DNA of 64,000 nt from Planoprotostelium fungivorum (lineage: Eukaryota > Evosea > Variosea > Cavosteliida > Cavosteliaceae). Every line of letters begins with the position of its first letter. Within the stretch, counting starts at the first letter, position 1. The position numbers and the translations under genes are program-made. This document shows, piece after piece, positions 10,956 to 23,100 of this stretch. The stretch lies in the NCBI GenBank assembly GCA_003024175.1, contig MDYQ01000138.1:1-64000 (forward strand). Reading direction: 5' to 3'. The notes under the pieces were generated by a model. The model searched no databases. It was given only the letters and a program-made list of their open reading frames with translations, and was not told where the DNA came from.

Positions 10956-11804
10956 TCTGCAAACACATCAACATGCGAAAACGAATCGATCACACGTTCG
11001 GTGGGTAAGAGCGACACACACCTTGTAGGCTGCAAATCAAAGTGTGTAACCTGGATGTGTAGTTTGGTCGACACGAAGACACACGATACGCTCAGGACGA
11101 AACAATGTAGACTCGGGAACGGGAGGGTTACCTCTTATTCTGAATGGACAACAGCTGTCAAGAAGGCGAGGTCCATCACGATGCGATGTGTATCATGCGC
11201 AAACTTGAGGAGAGAGAATAGAGGGACACGATATTCGATCGATTCATCTCGATTGGCCCTCTTTTTGTGGTTGGTTGATGCAGCCACAATGAATTGTATC
11301 CGCCTGAGTTGATGTTTCAGATGATTCCACATATATGATCGCTCACCTCACGTGCCGTCGAGATCTGATCGTTGAAATGTACCCAGATGCAGGTGATGTT
11401 CAGAATCAGGTGCGAGAACTTCATAGTTACTCAAGTGATAGACGGTACCGTTTCTTCCCAAGAGATCGAGGCGTTTATCAGCGTTGTACCTGTTCATTTA
11501 CAACGGTCAGGATCATCACCTCCTGCACATCATTCAGAACAGACAGTAATCGGTCATCAACACCAGTTGCCTTTCATATGGCCTGCACTGTAGCCTTCGT
11601 TATTACCTTCTCTTAGCGATCGACGGCAACATCTATTCAAATCTAATCTTCAAAGGTGCGACCATCAAGACCATCCATATTTTCGGCGCATTCACAAGCG
11701 TATATGACCAATTGTGAGACGGTAGTATAACGGAAAAGCTTAATCTATAGTATATACAGGTGGATGTTCATTCAATTCATCATATTCACAATAGGTTCCG
11801 CTCG
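10956..11804. other. Intergenic spacer, no supported gene
   Basis: About 850 bp between two minus-strand genes. Two overlapping plus-strand frames at 11335-11616 are open, but neither has convincing protein character or splice partners. I see no RNA gene here. Confidence 0.45.
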
Positions 11805-13060
11805 TTACGCTGTGATCTCGTTCGCTCTCACGTACATCGTTGGCTTACATTCAGGCACAGTCTGCTGTTTCATCAGCATCATCGCCTCTGACCTCTGTCT
11901 CCGATGATTCTTCTCACCTCTCTCTTCGTTCCTGCTCCTTCAATTGTGTTCCTCACTTCCATCGTGTAACCTGCGGCCAGAGTGTACATCCATTGGCTCA
12001 CGTTCTGCACGAACTGATCTGGCACTGGTATCTGACGTCGTCAATCTCTTTCCACTCTTCTACTTCACCTCTAACGTGAGGTTGGATTCACTGTTCTTCA
12101 CTCTCGTCGTCAGATCGAAACGAAGGATCTTTGTCAAGTTGGTCTCGATCATCTTCTCCTCCAAGGTGACAGAATTCAAGTTGAAGATCGTTGGAGAGGA
12201 ATACGCCGCGGCAGGTTGAAGTGTGTACATGTTACCGAGCAGGTAGACGGAGCCCCTACCCAACACACAGCAGTGGACGGTGGGAGAATAACTGCGACAC
12301 CGTCAGCACCGTCATCAGAGGCGATGATGGAGTTCACCTTCTATAACGAGGGTAGAGGGTGAACCCTCCGATGAGAGCACTCAAGAAGAGAACCATAAAG
12401 AGGGGACTACCCATCGTGATGCCGAAGATGATGCCTACGTTCGCATCGCGAAGTGTAGCCGCGAGGATGACTAGAGAGGATCAATCAAGATGGACATCCC
12501 GCGAAGACACACTGAAGAGGATGAGACCGCCGGTCAAGATGAAGCCGAAGAAGTAGGCCAAGACCTTAAACGTCGTCGCCTCCCGCTGGAAGAGGTACTT
12601 GGCAAAGTCTCTCCACGTGTGTGGCTCGAACTTCCACGATCCGATGTATTGCTCTTCGAACAATTTAGCTGCCACTGCTTGGTGCCTGCGTTTGTTTCAG
12701 ACTCCAGAGATACGATGACGATACGGGCGTCGCACCTGGCAGCCATTTTGTTCCACATCCAAGCCATGAATCCATAAACAAAGATACCGAGGACAGCTGC
12801 GGGAAGGTAGATCAAGAGACTGGTGTCCTTGAGGATGATGGCTGCCAGGATCAATCCGATTCCGCAACAAGCGGAGACAAGCATAAAGAAGGGCATCACC
12901 AACTTCGCTCCTTTCCATCTGAGTCGAATCAGCACGCGGAGTGATGAGATCAAGATCTTTGCACTCACTGATTGTTGATCTTACGCAGAATGTTTTCCTT
13001 CTCAGAGGGTGACAGGTGAAGATCTTCACCACCTAATAGCGACTGTTCGAAGAGACCCAT
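11805..13060 (-). CDS. Uncharacterised multi-pass membrane protein
   Basis: The ATG at 13060 starts MGLFEQSLLGGEDLHLSPSE, a soluble acidic stretch. A GTGAGT intron then joins to two hydrophobic helices (FFMLVSACCGIGLILAAIIL and LIYLPAAVLGIFVYGFMAW, about 12900-12760). A soluble helix with EPHTWRDFAKYLFQRE follows, then two more helices at about 12570-12510 and 12470-12360. The C-terminal part is a soluble beta-rich domain (RGSVYLLGNMYTLQP) and a predicted helix (VPDQFVQNVSQWMYTL) before a stop near 11805. The paired-helix, soluble, paired-helix layout with a C-terminal cytosolic domain is clear, but I do not recognise the family. The last exon has two possible splice choices, so the C-terminus may lie some tens of bases from the given end. 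Confidence 0.68.
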
Positions 13061-13459
13061 CTTCTTTTCGCTGTTTCTGTTGTTGCTCGTAGCTATCGTC
13101 TCGACTTATGTTCGATGCTGTTGGATCAACCTCCTCGCAACACATCACCATCGCGCAGATAAATTCTCCTCACGATGCGACATTTCATGGTGATGTGCCG
13201 AATAGTGGCACGGTTCGCATCATCACGAGATTTGTTGTGAAATCACAATCATCCTCTCCGGTGGATCTTCACAAATACACACCCACATCCAATTCACGTC
13301 TGTCGAACGTCAAGATGGAGCAGACCCATGACAGATGACAAGGACGACAAGAGGTGTGAAAGCATTGAAACATGAGGTACAGATGACCCGTTGTGAATGT
13401 TCTTGATTTACATTCATCTTCTCCAAGTGGACCGCATGACCGATACAAAGGAAAAATTT
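13061..13459. other. Intergenic spacer
   Basis: About 400 bp between two minus-strand genes, expected to hold the upstream region of the membrane protein gene starting at 13060. A short plus-strand frame (13108-13338) is Ser/His-rich and looks like chance. Confidence 0.45.
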
Positions 13460-13937
13460 TTACTTTGTTTTATTCTCATGCGAGGATCTCAACGCTTCAT
13501 TTGATGATATTTCCCTCTCTACAACGACTCCCAAATGTACCACGAACGTCTCCACTCCATCAAACACCTGCGAGGTACGACGTCAACAGACGTTCATCTA
13601 CAACGTTGTAGATGACGAGTTCACCGTCAGATTGCTGTTGGCCATGACATTGAGTGGGAGTTTTCTCAGAGATCTGGCGCTGACTTTCATTTGAGAACAT
13701 CTCTTGGAAATTTCGTATAGACGGAAGCTGATGACGGAGCTGGGCACGTCGACACGGACGGTTCCAGTTTTCACTTCGTGGACATCGTACAGTTCGATCT
13801 GAGTGGGATTAGGGTTTATGCATTATATACGGATGATCGTGACGGATGATCGATGATGTCATGTGGAGACGATGATCATCGTAAGATGCTGATGACGTTG
13901 GAGATGATGATGATGTCAAAGATGAAGTTGATGGTAT

Positions 13938-13991
<54 letters not shown>

Positions 13992-15465
13992 CACACCTGT
14001 CTTGTGGAGAGGATGATACCGACTTGGACGAGATGTACGATGCACGAAGATAAGATATCATAGATGACAGGTGCTGCCGGATTATCCACAAACATCTTGA
14101 CGTCAGCTCGATCTACAAACGCCACGTCTGACTCCATCAGCCATCATAAATGAATGAAATAAAATAAAGTAGAATAAATCTCACCGATCGCCCCCGTGAT
14201 ATTGGATGTACACAATACCATAACGTTCTTGAAATATTTCAGTGAATCGAGCTGAGTCAACAGGGCGTTGACTACCTGTCAGAGTCACGTGACTGTTTCA
14301 TTTGAATGAAACCCACTCTGATCGAATCACTGGGCTCGTTGCCAGACACGGCCGCCTTCCTTGCCGCAGACAGACTCTCCACTTCATCTACAACGGTTCA
14401 ATCTTTCGTGCCTCATCATCACATGACTCACCGATCAGCACGTAGACAAATGTCTCATCGTCCTCTAAATATTGTTTCACGTTGTTGAACAGCTGCATGA
14501 CCTTCTTTCCTGATTCAGAGAACCATTTGGAGAAGAGAGAGTGGCTGTTCACTTCGATGAGGAAGTGGTGTTTGTATTGGAGAGATTGGATGGATAATTT
14601 CTGGGTCAAGGCCTTGCACAGACTGGATTTCGAGTTTAGATGATGTGATGGAGATGAGATCGTGTTGACATGATGTCGATGGTGATCTTTCAGGTACGAG
14701 GGTGATGAGATGATGAGAGTTCTTCACCTTGTCTTTCCTGTTCCCGGCGGTCCGTGTAATAATACGACTCTGAATGCATGAGTTTGGCTGCGTGATGGTC
14801 TCCCTCACTTGTTGAAGGAGATGATGTTTGGATTGACCTTGGCTCTAGCCAAGTGTTGAATCATTCTACTGTAATTGAGTAGATTCTCTTTCATGGCCTC
14901 CCCATAGTACAGACTGTTTGTGTTCATCGGCCGAACATCTACCGCAATGTGATCTCATTACCTCTCCCACAGGGTGTCTAACGTCTCGGAGGGTAAGACG
15001 GTCTGTGTTCCTCCCGTCGTCTCATTGTCATCGGTGTCCATGGTGAATTCCCCCTCATCACGATGCAGGAAATAGACGTAGATGGGAAGTTGATGTGGAT
15101 CGCCGCTCAAGACTTGATTCAAGTGACATGTCTTCGATTGCACTGCAAATCTCTTTAGATGATTGACGACGAGATAAAGATGTTTCTCACTGTGAATGTT
15201 TGAGGAGTGATAGATCCGAATGGAAGAGACTTCTGTCATGCTAGAAGGTACGGGACATTCAACTACCGAGTTCGTGCGGATGACAATCGTATTAGAGAGG
15301 AGATATGTCTGTACATTGAAACGGGTGAGTTCTTTACGGGTGTTGTCTTCCGTCCGAACACGAACTTCGACTGTCCAATGGTCAGCGTGAAGACGTTCGA
15401 AATTAAGATGAGCGTTATTTGAAGGATATGTCACCTTCTATACGATGGATCGGTGAGACATCCAT
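13460..15465 (-). CDS. TRIP13: TRIP13/Pch2-type AAA+ ATPase
   Basis: TRIP13/Pch2 is a hexameric AAA+ remodeller of HORMA-domain proteins, acting in the spindle checkpoint and meiotic recombination. The start at 15465 opens MDVSPIHRIE and splices to VEVRVRTEDNTRKE, the family's N-terminal strand. Walker A, RVVLLHGPPGTGKT, lies at about 14730-14775 with SLCKAL in the next exon. HFLIEVNSHSLFSKWFSESG (about 14500-14575) is the family hallmark. Walker B is split by an intron: VYVLI then DEVESLSAARKAAVSGNEPSD. Sensor-region VVNALLTQLDSL and FVDRADVKMFVDNP follow, and the C-terminal LRKLP and helical end close at TAA 13460-13462. One intron contains an 18-unit trinucleotide repeat (13938-13991), and another carries the palindrome at 13595-13614. 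Length matches the family at about 430 residues. Confidence 0.92.
13595..13614. repeat. Intronic palindrome, TRIP13 intron
   Basis: A perfect 20-bp dyad, CATCTACAACGTTGTAGATG, sits in the middle of a roughly 57-nt intron that starts GTGAAC and ends CTCGCAG. It belongs to the dyad family described in the findings. Confidence 0.9.
13938..13991. repeat. (TGA)18 microsatellite
   Basis: Eighteen uninterrupted TGA units (ATC on the gene strand) lie in a TRIP13 intron just after the GTGTGTC donor. They give long false frames of Met, Ile or His. Confidence 0.95.
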
Positions 15466-15783
15466 GATGATGATCGTCTCCGGGCCCAAATGTGCCAGGC
15501 GAGTTGTAATCGATCTCTATTTTCAATAACGTCAATTTTCTAAAACCCCATCGTCTTCAACATGCAACACGACCCACAGATACACCATTTGCTTTCACAT
15601 CCTCTTCTTTCATCACGAGTAAAGAGGTTGATGACGCTGCGTCACGTGACTGAAATTTCGCTGCCTTTGCCTCGCCGCACGGCTTGCAACAACACAATCT
15701 CACGAACCCAATAAACGACACCATCAGGTGATCTCTCTACCACCTCACCTTCAGTCATCTTACCCCGTTTCAGAATCAACAAC
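15466..15783. other. Divergent intergenic region
   Basis: 318 bp separate the start of TRIP13 (minus) and the start of the oxidoreductase (plus). It is GC-balanced, with GTCACGTGAC at about 15642-15651, which includes an E-box CACGTG. I see no gene in it. Confidence 0.5.
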
Positions 15784-17371
15784 ATGCCAGCAAAGATAGT
15801 CGCAGAGGGAAACAAAGTACGCTACGCAGTCGTGGCCGCAGGGTCTATCTCTCAAGAAGCTTGGATGCCTGGAGTCGGACAGACGACCAACTCTTCCATC
15901 ACTGCCATCATCACGAGCGACCCTGAGAAGGGAAGAGGTGATTCGAACCATTCGTCATCCTTTTGAATGTATCTGATGGATAATCAGAGCTCTCGAAATT
16001 ATACGGAGGTCTCAAGTATTACTCTTACGAAGAGTTCGATCAGGCACTGAAGGAAGACACCTTCGATGCCCTCTACATCGCCACTCCCAACTGGATGCAT
16101 CGCCAATTCGCAGAGCCAGCTCTCTTGGCCGGGTGAATCATCTGACGAATCGAATCATACGACACCCACATCCAATCCACACGTGTGATTTCACATCGAG
16201 CAGCTGTTCTGATAGACGACGATAGATTCCACGTCTTATTGGAGAAGCCCATGGAGGTCACCGAGGACGATTGCAAGGCGATCAACGCCGCCGCCGAGAA
16301 GTCTGGCGCCAAGCTCATGATCGCCTACCGACTCCACTGCGAGCCCTCGACCGTTGAGATCGTCAACCGCGTGAGAAGAGGAGACATCGGTGATCCCAGG
16401 ATGTTCAACTCTACTTTCGTCATTCCTCTCGATGAGAAGAACCACAGAGCCAAGGTGTTCATCATCTCCCATCATCATCCATCTCTACCCGTCCACCGTC
16501 ACACGATCATCTTCTCATCATGTTCGCATTCGTCCTCACTCATCGTCGTTGCATCACCGTCACCATCTAATCATCATCTCATCATCTGCTTCATCGCCTT
16601 CTCTTCATCTCATCATCTCATCACCTCCTCATTCTTCTCAGAACGGCTACCACGCCGGACCAGTCCCTGACATGGGAACTTACCCCATCAACGCCTGCCG
16701 CACCATCTTCGGAATGGAGCCCATCGAAGTCTTCGCCGTCGGCACGAAGACGCCAACCAAAGACTTCAACTTTCACGACACCGTTTCAGTCACTCTAAAG
16801 TTTCCAAACGAGAGGGTGGCTCACTTTCTCGTCAGCTATTCGGCCACTCTGGTCAACCGATACACCGTCGTGGGAACGCAAGGAGAATTCAACGTTGACC
16901 CTTGCTTCGTGTACGGTCCCGGCGTAGGGGTGAGAGAGATGTCCACGAAATTTCATCGAATTGCACGTGAAAATTGGATGAAATTTCGTTGAACAACCGT
17001 AGATCTCGTACACCTCTACGATCGATGGTAAGACGGAGACTCACAAGGGTCCCGTTGTAGATCACTTTGGAGGACAGACAGACTACTTCTCTAAATGCAT
17101 CATAGAGGAAAGACCCCAGAGCCAGACGGATACGAAGGTGAGAAATATTGGAGAAGATTCCATCTACAACGAGCCGATTCTGAAGGCGGGAACAGGCTGG
17201 AGAGACGTACGAGTCATCGTCGCGGTGAAGAGGGCATTAGAGACAGGACAGCCACAGAAATTGGAGGAGATCGAGAGCAGGAGACACATGACCGAAGATC
17301 AAGTCAGAAAGTTCAACTTAGCCAAGCCTCCCTCGAAGGTCATCAACGCCGCGGCTCCCATCAAGAATTGA
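15784..17371 (+). CDS. Gfo/Idh/MocA-family NAD(P)-dependent oxidoreductase
   Basis: The family oxidises or reduces sugars and related polyols with NAD(P). The N-terminal strand VRYAVVAAGSISQEAW carries the dinucleotide-binding loop, in which the usual GxGxxG is reduced to AAGSIS. DALYIATPNWMHRQFAEPAL and VLLEKPMEVTEDD (the EKP motif, with the conserved Lys) complete the Rossmann domain. The C-terminal GFO_IDH_MocA_C domain includes YRLHCEPS, DMGTYPIN and FGGQTDYF. About six short introns occur. Near 17102-17117 the frame is puzzling: the expected EGKTPEPDG motif lies one base out of frame with the upstream exon, although a splice choice at about 17188 keeps an in-frame product. The protein ends AAAPIKN with TGA at 17369. 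Substrate cannot be told from sequence. Confidence 0.88.
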
Positions 17372-17578
17372 GATAAAGAGAGAAGACATTCGTTCGTCAT
17401 CAAGTGGAATCTCAGTTTGCGATCTTGGTGGTGGTTCAGAATCTGGACCAGGGCAGTACCGGAAACAACCCATTCGTCACGATGGGCGACCATATTGAGA
17501 GACACTTCCTGGTCTTATGATGATAAATTTTATTTTCGAACACATCCATGCATCGCGTGTGAAAGTGGGAGACACCAA

Positions 17579-17650
17579 GGCCGTATAGTGTAGCGGTCAG
17601 CACGCGAGGTTCTGATCCTTGAAACCCCGGTTCAAATCCGGGTATGGCCT
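17579..17650 (+). tRNA. tRNA-Gln (CUG), copy 2
   Basis: The sequence is identical to the copy at 5940-6011, with anticodon CTG and intact acceptor, anticodon and T stems. It is preceded by GAGACACCAAG and followed by CTTTTTGCT. It stands alone about 200 bp after the oxidoreductase gene. Confidence 0.96.
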
Positions 17651-17785
17651 CTTTTTGCTGGATATCTCACATCGATACACCAGACGGTTCATCGTCAGAT
17701 CCCTCAAAGGGAGAACGTTTTACCTTTGCATCGGCGTGGTGAGTGACCTGCACGCTGAATAATAGTGTTGCACGGCAAAAGGGAG

Positions 17786-17869
17786 TGCATCCGCCGGGAA
17801 TCGAACCCGGTTCGCCTGCTATCATCGGTTGAATGGAAGGCAGACATCATACCATTAGACCACGAATGC
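17786..17869 (-). tRNA. tRNA-Gly (UCC) with a 13-nt intron
   Basis: On the minus strand the 7-bp acceptor pairs GCATTCG with CGGATGC. The T arm CCGGG-TTCGATT-CCCGG is intact, and the D arm GGTCTAATGGTAT is typical. The anticodon stem TCTGC/GCAGG encloses 20 nt. Removing a 13-nt canonical-position intron (TTCAACCGATGAT, after base 37) leaves loop CTTCCAA with anticodon TCC. It faces the neighbouring tRNA-Gln. The intron assignment is by fit to the seven-base loop. Confidence 0.9.
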
Positions 17870-18200
17870 TTGGTTTGCTGCCGGATGTCCCAATACGTGT
17901 TGCCAACTCAGCATCTCTACATACAGTCTATAATGTGTTTAAGACCACAATATATGAGAGACCGATACAATGGAGGAGGTGTGGAAGTGTGGCTCAGGGC
18001 TGATGGTTCGGAATTGCGGAATTTTGAGCCTGGGCTGAATTTTCTTTAGGGTTTCGGAGATTTTCTTCACAGAAGCATCATCATTACTAACACATCGCAC
18101 CTGACGACATCACGCCCGATTCTATACGACGTGAGTGACGACGAGACAAGAAAGAAAATTGAAAGGTCTGAATCAGACAACACAATTTGAGAAATCACGA
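17870..18200. other. Spacer upstream of the phosphatase
   Basis: About 330 bp between the tRNA pair and the phosphatase ATG. An open frame enters the coding start without an ATG, so it is probably 5' untranslated sequence. No other feature seen. Confidence 0.5.
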
Positions 18201-19915
18201 ATGGCATCATCCATCAGCAGCACGCCAGTTCAGCTGCGCTCGAGTGCTAGAACGAAGAAATCGTTTGGCACACCGAGAAGTCTGAGAGATCGAATCTTGA
18301 ATCGAAATCGTGACCCCCAACTGGATGAATCAGACTCTTCGACTGAGACGTCCATCTGTACACCGAGATCTCCAGGTACTCAAGTTTCAGACTCTGAGGC
18401 TTCTTCCACAGCATCTTCACCCGCCCCGGACATCAGCTCGAGGGTCCATCTATCATACAGAGAGGCCGATCGAAAGAACGTGAGTCGAGATGTTCTTCGT
18501 CTCACCCCCCTCCATTCAGAGCTGATATGGTCACATCAGTTACGGCACAGAACGAGTGTATGTCTGACGGCATCAACAAGGCCCGAAGATGTTCAAGAGA
18601 ACGAGAGTGGAGAGCTACCTGAGCTCTTTCTCAGGCCCGAAGATCGACCTGCAGCCGAAATCTTTCAGAACATCGTCAATTTTCGAGACGTTGGGTTAAA
18701 TTACAACAAAGACAGTGGCAAAGAGTGAGTCCAACATAATGGCCGTTGTCATCATCCATTATCATCCTTCCACATCTGACCGACATGTCAGTGTTCTTCA
18801 CGAGAAGATCTTCTTTCGTTCGGGCCGTTTAGACGATGCCACGACGAGAGACGTCGAGTTGCTTCTGAAAAAGTACGACATCCGCAGCGTCATCGATCTT
18901 CGAGCGGAAACCGAAGGCAGCGACGGTCATCACACTCCGTTCTTCCCCACGACCGTCTTCGACGGCAACATGGCCAAGATGGCTGCTCATGGCCTCGCCC
19001 CCCAGCCCAAAAAACAGCACAGAATATCCACGAAGAAAGAGGTATCTACAACGCTGTAGATCGAATTCGACACAGTGTGACCCTCTCTCAGGTTCTAACT
19101 CTACCCAACGACCAAGGAGCAGCAAAGAGGTCCACGTATCACATCAACTTCGCGGGCACCAACTATAGAATCAACTCCGCGTGGCGACCCCTCTCTTTCA
19201 AGAACAAATTCAAGGTGACACCTTTTATATCATTTTATTCTCACCTCCAATAGGTCGTCTCTGCCATGGTTCGCGGGGTGAAACAAGAAGCCGTTCAGAT
19301 CGTTGGTAAGACCATCATTGAACCTTATGGACTCTTCGGTTTGAATCGAGACTTCATCGACTTCTGCGGCATGGAGATCTGTGAAGCACTCAAGGTCATG
19401 AGCGTCAAAGACAATTATCCCCTATTGGTACACTGCACCCAGGGAAAAGACAGAACGGGCCTCGTGTGTGGTGAGTCATCGTGGCGGGTTGTAGATGGAA
19501 GATTCACGGAAAGATAGCCTTCGCTCTGGCCGTGTGTGGAGCGTCGGACGAGCACATCATCATGGACTACCATCGATCACAGAAGGGTCTCGATCTACAA
19601 CGAGAGACGATGGTGGAAGAGATGAGGAAGAACGGTCTCTCTTCAGAGTTTTCAGATGCACCGTGGGAGGTGAGAGATTAAAATCATTTATATTGTCATT
19701 TTAAATCTCTTCGTACTGATGAAGATCAGGTGATGAGACAGACACTGAGATACGTGAGGGAAGAATATGGAACGATCGAGAGCTATTTGGACAAGCACGG
19801 GTTCACAGAGAAGTATAGACAGTCACTCAGGAGGTGTCTGTTGAAGAACGAGAACGCGGACGTGGCCACCAGCAACTTCTTCAGCCCCACACAACACACG
19901 ACGAGGAACACGTGA
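18201..19915 (+). CDS. Tyr/Ser-type protein phosphatase of the Y_phosphatase3 (fungal/bacterial) class
   Basis: The ATG at 18201 starts a Ser/Thr-rich, likely disordered N-terminus of about 150 residues. The phosphatase domain then opens NIVNFRDVGLNYNKDSGK, crosses an intron (about 18726-18798), and continues FFRSGRLDDATTRDVELL and IRSVIDLRAETEG, the family's hallmark blocks. The catalytic P-loop is HCTQGKDRTG at about 19430-19460 (Cys-x5-Arg present). It is followed by an intron containing the GGCGGGTTGTAGA half-site at 19483-19495. Another intron holds the imperfect dyad at 19044-19061. The C-terminal helices (DYHRSQKGLDLQRETM, VREEYGTIESYLDKHGF) match bacterial and fungal relatives that act on phosphotyrosine or phosphoinositides. 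Substrate is not known. TGA is at 19913-19915. Confidence 0.87.
19044..19061. repeat. Intronic near-palindrome, phosphatase intron
   Basis: ATCTACAACGCTGTAGAT differs from a perfect dyad at one central base. It follows directly after the intron donor. Confidence 0.85.
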
Positions 19916-20117
19916 GAAGAGGAGGCAGTCCAAGATGAACAGTAGAGATGGAATAAAAGGACGGCCTCGACTCCTCATTGATGATGACGATTGTGAATCA
20001 CATGCGACACCTGATTCTAAATGATGTAAAAAAATCACCCGATGACGAAACGAGATACATCCCCATACACAGAGACATAGACAGTATTGATGACGATGTT
20101 TATTCGACCAGATGCCT

Positions 20118-23100
20118 CTATTCGAGGTGAGCGGCCGTCTTGATCTCGAGAGAGTGATCCATGGGGATGTGGATGTTTCTCCTGTGACCAGGAAAGATTC
20201 GATTCTCCAAACTGAAGAGAGTGTTGGGTGCCCAACGCAGGACGGACTTGATATTCTTCTTCAAGTGAACGTGGATCTCGAATGCATCCAAGAAGAAGGT
20301 CACCGGGGCGGCCTGCGTGGGTCAGACGTAGGTACGTAAGTTACGCTTCACCTCCGGGAGGCCGTGGGAAGCCTGAGCCAAGTGGATGACGGGCATGACA
20401 TTCATCTTGCTCTCGGAATATCCGAATCTGACCGTCATACTGTACACTCCCCTCGCCAGAGGTTTCACCGTGATGCGACTGGCCGAGGTAACGAAGGGTA
20501 CCTTCTTCGTCTCCACCTTGAGGATGACGACTGATGACGTCATCACGTGAAATCTGGACGAAATTTCACTCACCCACATCGGGCAGAGCGGGCAGCCTCT
20601 CTACCAAGAGTTCCAACACGAGTGGAATATCAGCCTTCGAATTGGGTGTGGCTAAAAATACCCCCATTCCAGGAACACGATTGATGTGTTGGAAGGGAAA
20701 GCTCCCCAGAGAGATCCTCCTCACCTCCTGCACACGTTCAGCTCTGGCGTCTCAATCCAATGAAACGCACCGGTGTATCCATTTGGAGGACGACCATCTC
20801 GGTCTCGTTGCGTCCGTCTACAACGGTCTCTGATCTCATGAGGCCAGAGCTTCTCCTCGCCTCGGCTGAAAGTCTCTCTGCTACCTCTCCCCTCTACCCA
20901 CAATCAATCTTCCGTTCTTCCGAAATTTCCTCCGATTTTCAAAGCATAAATTTTTGCGGACTCACCACGATCTGGCGCGTTGTAGTGGGCTCGTTCAGGA
21001 GGTTTTCCAACGTCTTCACGTCCATGACGCGAATGTTCTGAGTCCATCGGTGGAGAGACCTCTGTCCTGCCATCCAAGACAACAAGAGGACAGAGATGAT
21101 GGCACCGATCATGAGCGACACCCATCCTCCGTTGGGCACCTTGGTATACACGGCAACGATGAAGAGACCGTCTAATAAGAGGAAGAAGCAGAAAGGTAAG
21201 ACCCTCCACAGGGGAAATTTCCAGGAATATCTCATGACTAAGATGAAAGCGAGAGAAGTGAGTAACATGACCGTGCAGACCTGCGAAAGTCAATGAAAAT
21301 TCGAAATTCGATGAAATTTCACCGTCACGCCGTACGCTTGGGTGATGTTGACGGAATGTTTGAAACCGAGGACGATGGCTATGGTGAGGATGAGAAGGAG
21401 GTAGTTGATTTCGGCGATGTAGATTTGTCCCAACACTCTCTTAGAAGTGTGGTGGATGTGTAGGGGAGGACAGAAACCCATGGCAATCGCAGCCGAAATG
21501 AGAGAGAAAGATCCCGAGACGAGAGCTGGAAGAGTCAATCTACAACGTTGTAGATGGAAGAAATTCAAAATATGTACCTTGGGATGCGATGATGGTGGCT
21601 AAGGTGGCGATGACTAATAGAGGCCACTGGAACCAACTGGGTGCCATGTAGTAGAAAGGGTTTCCATAGAGGTCGGGGTGTTCTAATAATAGAGCACCCT
21701 GACCGAGATAGTTCAGCATCAGGCAAGGCATGACGACGAACAACCAAGACAGACGGATCGGTAGCCTTCCAAAGTGTCCGAGGTCAGCATAGAGGGCCTC
21801 TGTCTCGTCATCAGAAGATCGTCCATGGACATCGCGATGGACATCGTGATGGACATCATCACGACGCTCACCTAATCCGGTCACGGCTAAGAAGACAGTT
21901 CCCAATTGTGCGAAACCGTCCCAGCCGTTGGTGAAGAGAGAGCGTATGGCATACCACGGGTTGAAACATTTGAAGATGTCGGGGCGGCCGATGATGCGAT
22001 AGATACCGAGGGTTGCGATGGTGGCGAACCACACGAGCATGATGGGACCGAAGGCGATACCGATCTTAGATGTTCCAAATCTGTTCGAGATGAGATGATG
22101 TGAGGAAGATGAGATCTGGAAGAAGAGGTGAAGATGATGTGAGGAAGATGAGACGTCTAGAAGAAGAGATGAAGATGATGTGAAAGACGGAGGTGATCCG
22201 AAGAGATGGATCGGATGTGATGTGTGATTGGTGATGGAAAAGAATGACCTCTGAAGGATAAAGAAGATGACCAAGATGACCAAGGTGATGGGGATGATTG
22301 CCTCTGTGACTCCATCGGCGAACACGGCGATTCCTACAGAGGATGATGAGAGACCATCTCGGGGTGTGATGATTTGCACCTTCTATAGCGGACAGAACAG
22401 ATACAGCCGGTGTCAAGGCTCCGTCTGCGATGGTGAATGAGGCACCGATGATGGAAAAGATCAAGACGGGTAAGACCAACCACCTGTAGGTGGTGAGATG
22501 AAGAGACGGATGTGTTCAACTCACTTTGGGGTGGTGGACGATCTTCTCATTAAAAGTCCTGTCAGGGCGAACGTGCCTCCCTCTCCGTGGTTGTCGGCGG
22601 TCAAGATGAAGAGAACGTATTTGAAGGTGACCAACAAGATGAGACTCCATAGAATGAGACTCAGACCTGCACTCTCATCAGGCCATGTTGAGCTGAAAGG
22701 GGTAACATACCTCCAAAGACATCGTCTTCTGCGGGTTGACCGTTCGAGAACAGAGTGCTCAAGACATAACTGGAAGTCATATGAACAAATGAGCACAGAG
22801 ACTGTTTCCTCACAGAACACTGGTTCCAATGTCTCCATAGATGACTCCGAGAGCTCTAATCGTCAACAACACTATGTTTGAAGAATGAGACAGTCCATCA
22901 GGAGGAAGAATGCCTTGTGGGATGTCGGTTTGCTGATAGAGGTCAGAACTTGCACGATGGAAGTTAACGACTTTTACCTCGACCTCTTGGATTCCACGGA
23001 GGTCCTTGCTGAGTGATCTGTGGGGGTGTCAGACCAGCCCTCATTTACCTCCTGTGTTCTGTTATCTCACCTTCTCTCTTCATTACTGACGTTACTCTTA

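Noticed and set aside
11335-11616. Two overlapping plus-strand ORFs
   Set aside because: No shared splice sites, no motif, and both frames are equally open, as expected by chance.
13809-14137. Four overlapping ORFs encoding long runs of Ser, Met, Ile or His
   Set aside because: They are readings of the (TGA)18 microsatellite in a TRIP13 intron, not protein genes.
16390-16670. ORF rich in His, Ser and Ile
   Set aside because: It is the readthrough of a CATCATC-rich intron of the oxidoreductase gene.
18135-18200. Upstream extension of the phosphatase frame
   Set aside because: It begins at a GTG; the first ATG in frame is at 18201.
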